64,000 bases of DNA, taken from Gemmatimonas sp. (lineage in GTDB: Bacteria > Gemmatimonadota > Gemmatimonadetes > Gemmatimonadales > Gemmatimonadaceae). The notes under the pieces are model-generated. The model had not been told where the DNA came from. It saw only the letters and a program-made list of their open reading frames with translations, and did not search any database. Positions 27,241 through 35,028 of the stretch are shown piece by piece. The DNA lies in contig NZ_JAPZSK010000010.1 of NCBI RefSeq assembly GCF_027531815.1, positions 186,001 through 250,000 of the forward strand, written 5' to 3'. The stretch's first letter is position 1, and every line of letters begins with the position of its first letter. The translations under genes and the position numbers were made by a program.

Positions 27241-29132
27241 CAGCCGGCGAGTGCTTCGGAATCGCGCAATGCCCGCACGCGCTCGGCAATGCCGGCTGCA
27301 TCCAGGCCAAGCGACGCGAGCTGCTTCTTGCGCGGTGCGGCGTAAATGATCTTGTCGGGCACACCGTGCACGGCCGTGCGAACGTGCGGCGATTGCCGGT
27401 GAATGATGGCGGCCATGTACGCGCCGAAACCGTTGGTGGCGACGCCTTCCTCGACCGTGAGAATGTGCGAGTGGTCGGCGAGGATGGCGGCGAGGGTGAC
27501 TTCGTCGTAAGGCTTGAGGTACCGGCAATTGACCACGGTGACCTCCAGCCCCTCGGCAGCCAACGCTTCGGCAGCGGCGAGCGCCGTACCGACCATGGTT
27601 CCCACGGCGAGAATGGCCACATCACGCCCCTTGCGCAGGACTTCCCACGTTCCGTACGGAGTTGCCGCGATTTCCGACATGGCGAGAGGCACGTCGGGAG
27701 ACGCGTCGCGCGGATAGCGGAAACAGAAGGGGCCCTCGGTGTGCTCCACAGCGGCCCGCAGCAGTCCGAGCATCTCCGTTCCGTCCTTGGGCGCGGCGAC
27801 GGTCATGTTGGGCACGGTCAGCATGTACGGGATGTCGTACAGCCCCATGTGCGTTTCGCCGTCTTCTCCCACCAGGCCGGCACGATCCATCGCGAAGATC
27901 ACGGGCAGCTTCTGCAACGCGGCGTCGTGAATGATGTTGTCGTAACCGCGCTGCAGGAACGTGGAGTAGATGGTCACCACGGGGCGGACGCCGCGCGTGG
28001 CAAGACCGGCAGCGAACGTGACGCCATGACCTTCGGCGATGCCCACATCGAAGAAGCGGGCCGGATACGCCTTGGCAAAGGGTGCCGTTCCGGTTCCGCC
28101 GGGCATCGCCGCCGTAATGACCGCCATGTCCGGACGTTCCGCACCGAGCTCGACCAGGCCCTTGCCGAACACCGCCGTATAGGCCGGGTTGCCGGCCGAC
28201 ACGGTGAGCTGCTTGCCCGTGGACGGATCGTGCCCGGGCGGCAGTGCATGCCACTTTTCGCCGTGCTCCCCGGCCGGGAACCCCTTGCCCTTCTGGGTGA
28301 TGACGTGCACGAGGCGCGGCGTGTTCATGTCCCGCACCGCCGCGAAGGTGTCCATGAGCGCGTCGATGTCGTGTCCGTCGATGGGGCCGAAGTACCGGAA
28401 CCCGAGTTCCTCGAACAGCACGCCGGGCGTGAGGAACGACTTCACGCTCTCTTCCCACTTCCGCAACAACGTGCCGGCCGACTGGAACGGTTGCGGAGCG
28501 TGGTCCACCAGTTCCCCGATGCGCGAACGCAGTCGGTTGTAGAGCGGATTGCGCTGGATGCTGGTGAGATACTTGTGCATCGCTCCCACGTTCGGCGCGA
28601 TGGACATCTCGTTGTCATTCAGGACGACGATGATGTCGCGCTCGGAGTGGCCGGCGTTGTTGAGCCCTTCGTAGGCGAGCCCCGATCCGAGCGACCCGTC
28701 GCCGATGACGGCCACGGCCTTGAACGATTCCCCCATCACGTCGCGGCCCGCGGCCATGCCGAGCGCCGCCGAAATGGCGGTAGCAGCGTGCCCGGCGCCG
28801 AACGCGTCGTACTCGCTCTCCGTGCGCTTGAGGAAGCCCGACAGGCCGCCCTCCTGACGCAGCGTCTCCATGCGATCGTTGCGCCCGGTGAGCAGCTTGT
28901 GCGGATATCCCTGGTGGCCGACGTCCCACACGATCTGGTCGGTCGGCGTGTCGAAGACGGCATGCAGCGCGACGGTGAGTTCGACCACGCCGAGTCCGGC
29001 GCCAATGTGTCCGCCGGTGCGCGAGCACACATCGATCAGCCGATCACGAATGTCCTGCGAGAGCGTACGCAGTTCATCGCGGGACAGGCGACGCACGTCG
29101 GCTGGAGACTGGATGCCTTCGAGTAGGGACAT
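27240..29132 (-). CDS. dxs: 1-deoxy-D-xylulose-5-phosphate synthase
   Basis: A 630-residue thiamine-diphosphate enzyme, first step of the MEP isoprenoid route from pyruvate and glyceraldehyde-3-phosphate. The ThDP-binding GDGSLGSGLAYEGLNNAGH with later NDNEMSIAPNVGA is clear, and the transketolase-like middle holds FDVGIAEGHGVTFAAGLA. Next to ispA it supplies precursor for isoprenoid chains. Upstream 73 bases separate it from ispA on the same strand. No anomaly was noted. Confidence 0.97.
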   Translation of the reverse strand: MSLLEGIQSPADVRRLSRDELRTLSQDIRDRLIDVCSRTGGHIGAGLGVVELTVALHAVFDTPTDQIVWDVGHQGYPHKLLTGRNDRMETLRQEGGLSGFLKRTESEYDAFGAGHAATAISAALGMAAGRDVMGESFKAVAVIGDGSLGSGLAYEGLNNAGHSERDIIVVLNDNEMSIAPNVGAMHKYLTSIQRNPLYNRLRSRIGELVDHAPQPFQSAGTLLRKWEESVKSFLTPGVLFEELGFRYFGPIDGHDIDALMDTFAAVRDMNTPRLVHVITQKGKGFPAGEHGEKWHALPPGHDPSTGKQLTVSAGNPAYTAVFGKGLVELGAERPDMAVITAAMPGGTGTAPFAKAYPARFFDVGIAEGHGVTFAAGLATRGVRPVVTIYSTFLQRGYDNIIHDAALQKLPVIFAMDRAGLVGEDGETHMGLYDIPYMLTVPNMTVAAPKDGTEMLGLLRAAVEHTEGPFCFRYPRDASPDVPLAMSEIAATPYGTWEVLRKGRDVAILAVGTMVGTALAAAEALAAEGLEVTVVNCRYLKPYDEVTLAAILADHSHILTVEEGVATNGFGAYMAAIIHRQSPHVRTAVHGVPDKIIYAAPRKKQLASLGLDAAGIAERVRALRDSEALAG

Positions 29133-29205
29133 GGGAGACTGGGAAGTATGCGAGAACCGCGGTCAGGCGAGAACAGAATGCGGGAAAGCGCGACGGGCGC
29201 GACGG

Positions 29206-30126
29206 TCACGACCGACGTTCGACGATGTAGCGGGCCAACTGTTCGAGCGTGGGCGTCAGCAATCCCTCGTACTGAAGCGCCGCGCACCCGTCCTCGACCA
29301 ACGCAACGGCCCGTTCAATCGCTCCCTCGACGCCGAGAAGGGCGGGATAGGTGCTCTTGTTGAGGTCGAGATCACGAGCCGCCGTCTTGCCGAGCTGATC
29401 CGTCGTCGCGGTGATGTCGAGCACGTCATCCGCGATCTGGAACGCGAGGCCGATCGCGGCCCCATAGCGGGCGAGTGCTGCCCGGCGCCCGGACGGGGCG
29501 AGCGCAGCGCGGGCCCCCAGCGTGACCGACGCCATGATCAGCGCACCAGTCTTGAGACGGTGCACCCGCTCGAGCGACTCGAGCGTAAGCTGCACCCCTT
29601 CGCCCTCGAGGTCGAGCAACTGGCCCCCGATCATGCCCCCCGCACCGGAGGCGCCCATCAGATCGCGCACAATGTCCGCCGCGGTCTCGTCGCCGAGCCC
29701 CATGGCCTTGGCCGCGTGCCAGGCGCAGCGCGCGGCAAGCGGCACCATCGCCAATCCGGCGGCGGTCGCCACGGGCACCCCGTACACACGATGCACCGTG
29801 GGCCGACCGCGACGGACATCGTCATCGTCCATGCAAGGCAGGTCGTCGTGGACGAGCGAGTACGCGTGCACAACTTCTACCGAGGCGGCCAGATCCAGCG
29901 CGTCGCCCGTACCGCCGCACGCACGATAGGCCTCGAGCAAGAGCACGGCCCGCAGGCGCTTGCCTTCGCCGAGGAGTGCGTAACGAATGGCCTCCGCGGT
30001 CAGAGGCGCGACGTCCTCCAACCAGCGCGCGCAGAAACCGTCGAGGGCCCGTTGCACGGCGACGCGTTCGGCCGCAAAGCTGCGGGACGTGTCTTCGGAT
30101 ATGCCCGGGCCTCCTGCCGCAGTCAT
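29206..30126 (-). CDS. ispA: Polyprenyl synthetase (farnesyl/geranylgeranyl diphosphate synthase type)
   Basis: A 306-residue trans-prenyltransferase that condenses IPP with allylic diphosphates. The first aspartate-rich motif (DDLPCMD, about 94-100) and the second (FQIADDVLD) bind the magnesium-diphosphate; LLGEGKRLRAVLLLEAY is the usual IPP-binding N-terminal block. Product chain length is not certain from sequence; the small spacing in the first motif and the position beside dxs and xseB fit IspA. The ATG at 30126 is chosen; a GTG at 30135 overlapping the xseB stop is also possible. Confidence 0.9.
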   Translation of the reverse strand: MTAAGGPGISEDTSRSFAAERVAVQRALDGFCARWLEDVAPLTAEAIRYALLGEGKRLRAVLLLEAYRACGGTGDALDLAASVEVVHAYSLVHDDLPCMDDDDVRRGRPTVHRVYGVPVATAAGLAMVPLAARCAWHAAKAMGLGDETAADIVRDLMGASGAGGMIGGQLLDLEGEGVQLTLESLERVHRLKTGALIMASVTLGARAALAPSGRRAALARYGAAIGLAFQIADDVLDITATTDQLGKTAARDLDLNKSTYPALLGVEGAIERAVALVEDGCAALQYEGLLTPTLEQLARYIVERRS

Positions 30127-30131
30127 TGACG

Positions 30132-30353
30132 TCACGCCCCCAAATCGACGACCGAGAACGAGCCATCGGCCGCTTCGACCAGCTGCTGCACCCTCGCGTC
30201 CACGGCTTTCAGCGCGGAACCGGCGCTGCGCAGAAGCCCGATTCCCTCCTCGAACAGGCGGAGCGCCTGCTCCAGATCCAGATCGTTCCGTTCGAGCACG
30301 CGCACGATGTCCTCGAGGCGCGCCAGTGACTGCTCGAAGGGAAGCTCGGTCAT
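30132..30353 (-). CDS. xseB: Exodeoxyribonuclease VII small subunit
   Basis: A 73-residue helical hairpin protein (PFEQSLARLEDIVRVLERNDLDLEQALRLFEEGIGLL) typical of XseB, which forms the small subunit of exonuclease VII. Its ATG overlaps the xseA stop by four bases (ATGA). The longer in-frame upstream region is a shadow of xseA. Confidence 0.95.
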   Translation of the reverse strand: MTELPFEQSLARLEDIVRVLERNDLDLEQALRLFEEGIGLLRSAGSALKAVDARVQQLVEAADGSFSVVDLGA

Positions 30354-31603
30354 GACAGGGGAGTGTTGGGTGTCGCGATGTGCAAGCGGTCGGCGGAGTC
30401 CGGGCCGTCGGGCAGTGTTCGTACCGCGTTGGCCGTGGCGGCGACGATTCCATCGCGCAGCCACAAGTCGAACGCCGTTCCCGGCACGAATTGCTCCCGA
30501 CTGCTCAAAGTAGCGCCCCCGGGCGTTCGCGCTACCGCAAAACCGCGCGCCAGGGTGTTGAGCGGAGACAGGGCATCCAGCTGGCCGGCCAACCGCTCCA
30601 GCTGGCTGTGCCGACGCTCCACCACCCGCTGTGCTGCCAGACTTAGGCGTTTACGCACCTGCTGGAGCGCCGAAACCGCACGCTCTTCCCGGCGCGTGGC
30701 CGCCGCGGCAAGCCGTTTCGCCAACGCGTCGACCCGCGCGACCAGCTCCCGGCGCGACGGCACCGCGAGTTCGGCCGCCGCTGAGGGAGTGGCGGCCCGT
30801 ACGTCGGCCACGAGATCGCACATGCTGATGTCGGTTTCGTGGCCCACGGCCGACACGGTTGGAATGGGGCACGCGGCCAGCGCACGCGCCACCCGCTCGT
30901 CGTTGAACGCCCAGAGGTCCTCGCGCGATCCGCCACCACGCCCGATGATCAGGAGATCGGCGCCGCCCCATTGCTCCAACTGGGCCAGTGCCGCCACCAG
31001 CGATTCCGGCGCCCCCTCCCCCTGCACCTTCGCCGGAATGATCACCAACGCGACATCGGCACTGCGATTTCGGGTCACCGTGATGATATCGTGCATCGCC
31101 GCGCCGTCGGGGCTGGTAATCACGGCAATCCGACGAGGAAAGGTGGGCAGGGGACGCTTGCGCGCCGGATCGAGCAGGCCGTCCTTCTCGAGCCGAGCGC
31201 GGGTTTGCTCGAGTGCCTTGCGCCACAATCCGTCGCCGGCCGCCTCGAGCGCCCGGACGGAGAATTGCAGATCCCCGCGCACCGGCCATACCGTCATCTG
31301 TCCCAGGGCGCTGACCAGCATGCCATCATCGGGAGGTGCCGGGATGCGGCGTGTGGCCGAGGACCAGATCACGCAGTTGATCTGCGCCTGCTCATCCTTC
31401 AGCGAGAAATACCAGTGCCCGTTGCGGTGCGCCTTGAAGTTGCTCACCTCACCCCGAACCCAAAGCGCCGGGAACGCGCCTTCGATGAGGTCCCTGGCCG
31501 CCGTCGTGAGTGTCTGCACCGCGATGGCCGACTCCGGAGAACTGCCGGGCGAGACGTCGGCGCCCGCCGTCGATCGGTACCCGCTGGCGCGACCTGTCGC
31601 CAT
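30350..31603 (-). CDS. xseA: Exodeoxyribonuclease VII large subunit
   Basis: A 417-residue nuclease. The N-terminal OB fold shows LWVRGEVSNFKAHRNGHWYFSLKDE. The catalytic domain has ITSPDGAAMHDIITV and IIGRGGGSREDLWAFNDERVARA with TVSAVGHETD, typical of XseA. A coiled-coil region with RR-rich helices follows. It degrades single-stranded DNA with XseB, encoded just downstream. The start at 31603 lies 13 bases after the folD stop. Confidence 0.95.
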   Translation of the reverse strand: MATGRASGYRSTAGADVSPGSSPESAIAVQTLTTAARDLIEGAFPALWVRGEVSNFKAHRNGHWYFSLKDEQAQINCVIWSSATRRIPAPPDDGMLVSALGQMTVWPVRGDLQFSVRALEAAGDGLWRKALEQTRARLEKDGLLDPARKRPLPTFPRRIAVITSPDGAAMHDIITVTRNRSADVALVIIPAKVQGEGAPESLVAALAQLEQWGGADLLIIGRGGGSREDLWAFNDERVARALAACPIPTVSAVGHETDISMCDLVADVRAATPSAAAELAVPSRRELVARVDALAKRLAAAATRREERAVSALQQVRKRLSLAAQRVVERRHSQLERLAGQLDALSPLNTLARGFAVARTPGGATLSSREQFVPGTAFDLWLRDGIVAATANAVRTLPDGPDSADRLHIATPNTPLS

Positions 31604-31616
31604 CGTCAGCGGAGCC

Positions 31617-32513
31617 TCACGGTGCGGTCGCGGCCACCGTGCGCTCGGCGGCGCGCACCGTGTTCCGCAGCAGCATGGCAATGGTCATCGGACCAACGCC
31701 GCCGGGGACCGGCGTAATCTTCGAGGCCACTTCCACGGCACTCTCGAAGTGCACATCGCCGCACAGGCGCGTCCCCTTGCTCGTGCTGGGGTCGGGCTTG
31801 GTGTTCATTCCCACATCGATCACGACGGCTCCAGGCTTGATCATGTCCCCCGTGATCATCTCGGCGCGACCAATGGCCGCAATGAGAATGTCCGCACGCT
31901 TCGTATGAGCGGCCAGATCCACGGTGCGGCTGTGGCACACGGTTACCGTCGCGTCCCCACCAGCCCGGCCCTGCACCAGCAGCGCTGCCATGGGCTTCCC
32001 CACGATGTTGCTGCGTCCCACGATCACCGCTTCCGCCCCGCGCGTCTCGACGCCACTGCGGACCAGCAATTCGATTACCCCTGCCGGCGTGCACGAGACA
32101 AACCCGTCGGTGTGGCCGATGAGCAGCTTGCCCACGTTGACCGGATGAAACCCGTCGACATCCTTTTCGGGCAGGATGTGCCGGATCACCGTGTCGGGGT
32201 CGATGTGCGACGGCAGCGGCATCTGCACCAGGATGCCGTGTACACCGGCGTCCGCATTGAGCCGCTCGACCAGCGCCAGCAATTCCGCCTGCGTGGTGCT
32301 GGCCGGCAACCGGAGTGTCTCGCCGCGCATGCCCGCCGCCTTCGAGGCCTTCTCCTTGGCCCCCACGTACGTGGCGCTGGCAGTGTTGTCTCCCACAAGC
32401 ACCACGGTCAGCCCCGGGACCACCCCACGCGCCGCCAAGGCGGCGACATCGGCCGCCACCTCCAGACGAATCACTTCGGCAATTGCCTTGCCGTCGATCA
32501 GCTCAGCGCGCAA
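31617..32513 (-). CDS. folD: Methylenetetrahydrofolate dehydrogenase / cyclohydrolase
   Basis: A 298-residue bifunctional enzyme of one-carbon metabolism. Motifs are [34 protein letters not shown] (NADP loop), and the C-terminal [15 protein letters not shown]. The start is a TTG at 32513, which gives the normal N-terminus ([15 protein letters not shown]) and overlaps the rny stop by 11 bases; no ATG or GTG nearby would preserve that N-terminus. A weak GGTGG lies upstream. Confidence 0.94.
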   Translation of the reverse strand: MRAELIDGKAIAEVIRLEVAADVAALAARGVVPGLTVVLVGDNTASATYVGAKEKASKAAGMRGETLRLPASTTQAELLALVERLNADAGVHGILVQMPLPSHIDPDTVIRHILPEKDVDGFHPVNVGKLLIGHTDGFVSCTPAGVIELLVRSGVETRGAEAVIVGRSNIVGKPMAALLVQGRAGGDATVTVCHSRTVDLAAHTKRADILIAAIGRAEMITGDMIKPGAVVIDVGMNTKPDPSTSKGTRLCGDVHFESAVEVASKITPVPGGVGPMTIAMLLRNTVRAAERTVAATAP

Positions 32514-34089
32514 AGTCCACCGCCCGGCTTTCGCGAATGACCACGACCTTGATCTGGCCCGGGTACTGCAATTCCGACTCGATACGGCGCGCGATTTCTT
32601 CGCTTATGGCCGTCATGCGGGCATCGTCAACCAGCTCGGGCGTCACGACCACACGCACCTCACGTCCAGCCTGAATGGCGAACACGCGCTCCACCCCCCG
32701 GTAACTCGCCGCAATGCGTTCGAGCCCTTCGAGCCGCTTGACATAGGTCTCGAAGGCTTCCCGGCGGGCGCCGGGGCGTGAGCCCGAGATCCCGTCGGCC
32801 GCCTGGACCAGAACCGAGACTTCGCTTTCGTGCGGCACATCATCGTGGTGTGCCGCGATGCAGTTGACCACGAGCGGGTTCTCACCGTACTTGGTGGCGA
32901 CCTCCACCCCGAGCTGCACGTGCGTGCCCTCATGCTCATGCGTGAGCACCTTGCCGATGTCGTGCAGCAGCGCGCCCCGCTTTGCCAGCTGGACATCAAG
33001 TCCCAGCTCGGCGGCCATCATCCCCGCCAGCCACGCCACCTCCTTGCTGTGCGCGAGGATGTTCTGCCCGTAGCTGGTGCGCCACCGCATGCGCCCGATG
33101 AGCTTGACGAGCTCCGGATGGAGGCCGGCCACCCCGACATCATAGGCCGCCTGCTCACCCGTTTCGATGATGGCGGCTTCGACCTCCTTGCGCGCCTTCA
33201 CCACCACTTCTTCGATGCGCCCGGGATGAATACGGCCGTCGCTCACCAGCTTCTCCAGCGCCAGCCGCGCGGTCTCGCGGCGTACCGGATCGAAGCAGGA
33301 CACGACCACGGTGTCCGGCGTATCGTCGATGATAACGTCCACACCGGTGGCCAACTCGAACGCGCGGATGTTGCGCCCCTCCCGGCCGATGATGCGCCCC
33401 TTCATTTCATCGTTCGGCAGCGACACCGCCGACACCGTACTCTCGGCCGTTGTCTCGGCGGCAACGCGCTGGACGGCCAGCGCCACGATCTTCTTGGCTT
33501 CCCGCTCGGCGTTGCGCTTGGCCGTTTCGCGAATCTCGCGCAGGCGGCTGGCAGCATCGGCCATGGCCTCGTCTTCGAGTCGCCGCACGAGCTCAGCCTT
33601 CGCTTGCTCGGCACTCAGCCCGGCGAGTTGCTCGAGCCGCCGTCGTTCCTCGCCGACCAGGCGCTCCAACTCCTGTTCACGGGCCGTGGTGGCCTGCTCA
33701 CGCCCAACGCACTCCTGTGCACGGCGCTGCACCTCTTGCTCCCGCCCCTCCAGCGACTCGCGGGCACGGTCAACCTGCGCCTCGCGATCCTGCACACGCT
33801 TTTCCTCACGCTCGATGTCACCGCGACGCTGACGAAGGTCCTGCTCGAGGGACTCGCGCAGCTGAAGCACTTCTTCACGTCCCGCCACGGCGGCACTCTT
33901 GCGAATCGTCTCCGCTTCCCGACGTGCTTCGTCGAGAATGCGGGTGGCTGTGTCTTCCGCCGTGGCCTTGGCGCGCTGCTGGGCAGCGACCTCGATGGCA
34001 CGCCCGGACCGCCGTCCGAACACGAAGCCAAGGACGGCCGCGACAACGCCCGCCGCGCCCAGGAGCGCTGCAAGTGGGAATTCTCCCAT
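32503..34089 (-). CDS. rny: Ribonuclease Y
   Basis: A 528-residue membrane-anchored endoribonuclease that starts mRNA decay. Layout: a single TM helix (about 7-25), a long charged coiled coil (about 30-200), a KH domain ([22 protein letters not shown]) and an HD domain with [17 protein letters not shown] and HHDDVPHE. Length is normal for Rny. It is preceded by zapA and the structured intergenic region (34117-34280) and followed by folD with overlap. Confidence 0.96.
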   Translation of the reverse strand: MGEFPLAALLGAAGVVAAVLGFVFGRRSGRAIEVAAQQRAKATAEDTATRILDEARREAETIRKSAAVAGREEVLQLRESLEQDLRQRRGDIEREEKRVQDREAQVDRARESLEGREQEVQRRAQECVGREQATTAREQELERLVGEERRRLEQLAGLSAEQAKAELVRRLEDEAMADAASRLREIRETAKRNAEREAKKIVALAVQRVAAETTAESTVSAVSLPNDEMKGRIIGREGRNIRAFELATGVDVIIDDTPDTVVVSCFDPVRRETARLALEKLVSDGRIHPGRIEEVVVKARKEVEAAIIETGEQAAYDVGVAGLHPELVKLIGRMRWRTSYGQNILAHSKEVAWLAGMMAAELGLDVQLAKRGALLHDIGKVLTHEHEGTHVQLGVEVATKYGENPLVVNCIAAHHDDVPHESEVSVLVQAADGISGSRPGARREAFETYVKRLEGLERIAASYRGVERVFAIQAGREVRVVVTPELVDDARMTAISEEIARRIESELQYPGQIKVVVIRESRAVDFAR

Positions 34090-34116
34090 GGGGATCTATA
34101 CTCCACCGCGCGCCGC

Positions 34117-34280
34117 GCGGGTTGGATCGTGAGCCGCTCACTCTATCGGTCTGCAGCGTCGACGCCGGCAGGTCGGCGAGGTCGCGCGACCACGCGCGCA
34201 CCTCGGCCTGCCCGGCTTCATCGAGCGCCACTTCCCAGATAGTACGGGAGGGCCGAAGGGCCCGCAACAGGCCCACCCGC
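34117..34280 (-). ncRNA. ssrS: Candidate 6S-like structured RNA between zapA and rny
   Basis: The minus strand from the last base of the zapA stop to 34117 folds into one rod. Closing stem: GCGGGT (34280-34275) with ACCCGC (34122-34117), extended by GGG with TCC after a bulged A. Then come a 5' hairpin (GGGCC/GGCCC) and a 3' hairpin (GTGAG/CTCAC) that would flank an open middle. The rod continues with CTATC (34242-34238) and GATAG (34147-34143), then GCG-TCGA with TCGACGC, GCCGG-CAGG with CCTGCCGGC, CGAGGT with ACCTCG, and CGCGCG with CGCGCG around a TGGT loop. 6S RNA is downstream of zapA in many Proteobacteria. The fold is seen; the 6S identity is inferred. Confidence 0.45.
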
Positions 34281-34591
34281 TAGGCGGCCCCCGGTTCCTC
34301 GCCGCGCTTGGCAGGGGGCAGCAGCGGCCGGATATCGGAGGCCAGCTGGCGTAGATCAGCGGTCAATCCATCGATCGCCGACCGTTCCCGAAAGAGTTCG
34401 TCGGTCAACTGCAGCGCAGCCAGAATGGCCGCCTTGTGGGTCTCCATGGTCGAGCTGCCGCTGAGAATGGTGCGAATCGTCCGATCCACATGCTCCGCCA
34501 CCAGGCGGGTATGTTCGGGCGAGGCCTCTGTTCGCAACGTGTACTCCTCGCCCATGATGCGAACCTTGACCACCGATTTGGGCTCGATCAT
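34280..34591 (-). CDS. zapA: Cell division protein ZapA
   Basis: A 103-residue protein with the ZapA pattern: short strand VKVRIMGEEYTLRTEASPEHTRLVAEHVD, then a helix with HKAAILAALQLTDELFRERS and a C-terminal coiled coil. ZapA cross-links FtsZ filaments at the division ring. Its ATG overlaps the stop of the coiled-coil gene upstream (ATGA). Gene order pheT-coiled coil-zapA-rny is widespread. The stop codon also begins the closing stem of the structured RNA. Confidence 0.92.
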   Translation of the reverse strand: MIEPKSVVKVRIMGEEYTLRTEASPEHTRLVAEHVDRTIRTILSGSSTMETHKAAILAALQLTDELFRERSAIDGLTADLRQLASDIRPLLPPAKRGEEPGAA

Positions 34592-35028
34592 CGGTCGGCC
34601 CCCAGTCCGATCTGCTGGCGCAGGAATCGCACCTTTTCGCTCAGCTGCGTCGCCTTCTCGCGCGCCTCCCCAAGCCGGGCCTTCAGTCGCTCATTTTCGC
34701 GGGCAAGCTCCTGGTCTCTCGCCTCGGGGGTGGCCTTGGCCGATAGCTCGGCAACGGCGGCCTGCACGCGCTGCACCTCCCCGCGGGCGGCCGCGAGTTG
34801 TGCCTCGAGCGTTTTCGCCTGCACCACCGCCGCGTCCCGGGATGCCTGGGTGTCCTCCATCTGCTGGCGCACCTCGTCCAGCTTGCCGGTCATGCCGGCC
34901 AGGATCTGCTCGAGTTCGCGGGTACGCGACTCCGCTGCCAGTGCCCGACGGCGGAATCCCGCCAACTGGTCACTGAGGTTGCGGACGAGCGTGTCCAGCT
35001 CGCGAAACGCGGCGGTCTCAGGTCGCAC
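34588..35028 (-). CDS. Coiled-coil protein, possibly ZapB-like
   Basis: A 146-residue, almost wholly helical protein with heptad patterns (ESRTRELEQILAGMTGKLDEVRQQMEDT and following). No enzymatic motif is present. Its place between pheT and zapA, with overlap to both, suggests a division role such as ZapB, but the length is larger than E. coli ZapB (about 81). It starts at a GTG (35028) that overlaps the pheT end by 11 bases. Confidence 0.7.
   Translation of the reverse strand: MRPETAAFRELDTLVRNLSDQLAGFRRRALAAESRTRELEQILAGMTGKLDEVRQQMEDTQASRDAAVVQAKTLEAQLAAARGEVQRVQAAVAELSAKATPEARDQELARENERLKARLGEAREKATQLSEKVRFLRQQIGLGADR

Noticed and set aside
27366-29126. 586-residue plus-strand frame opposite dxs
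   Set aside because: Shadow frame; no start signal and no family likeness.
33875-34276. Minus-strand frame through the zapA-rny gap (TIWEVALDEAGQAEVRAW)
   Set aside because: Looks protein-like for about 35 residues, but it has no start with ribosome-binding site and runs on out of frame into rny; the whole gap is better explained by RNA structure.
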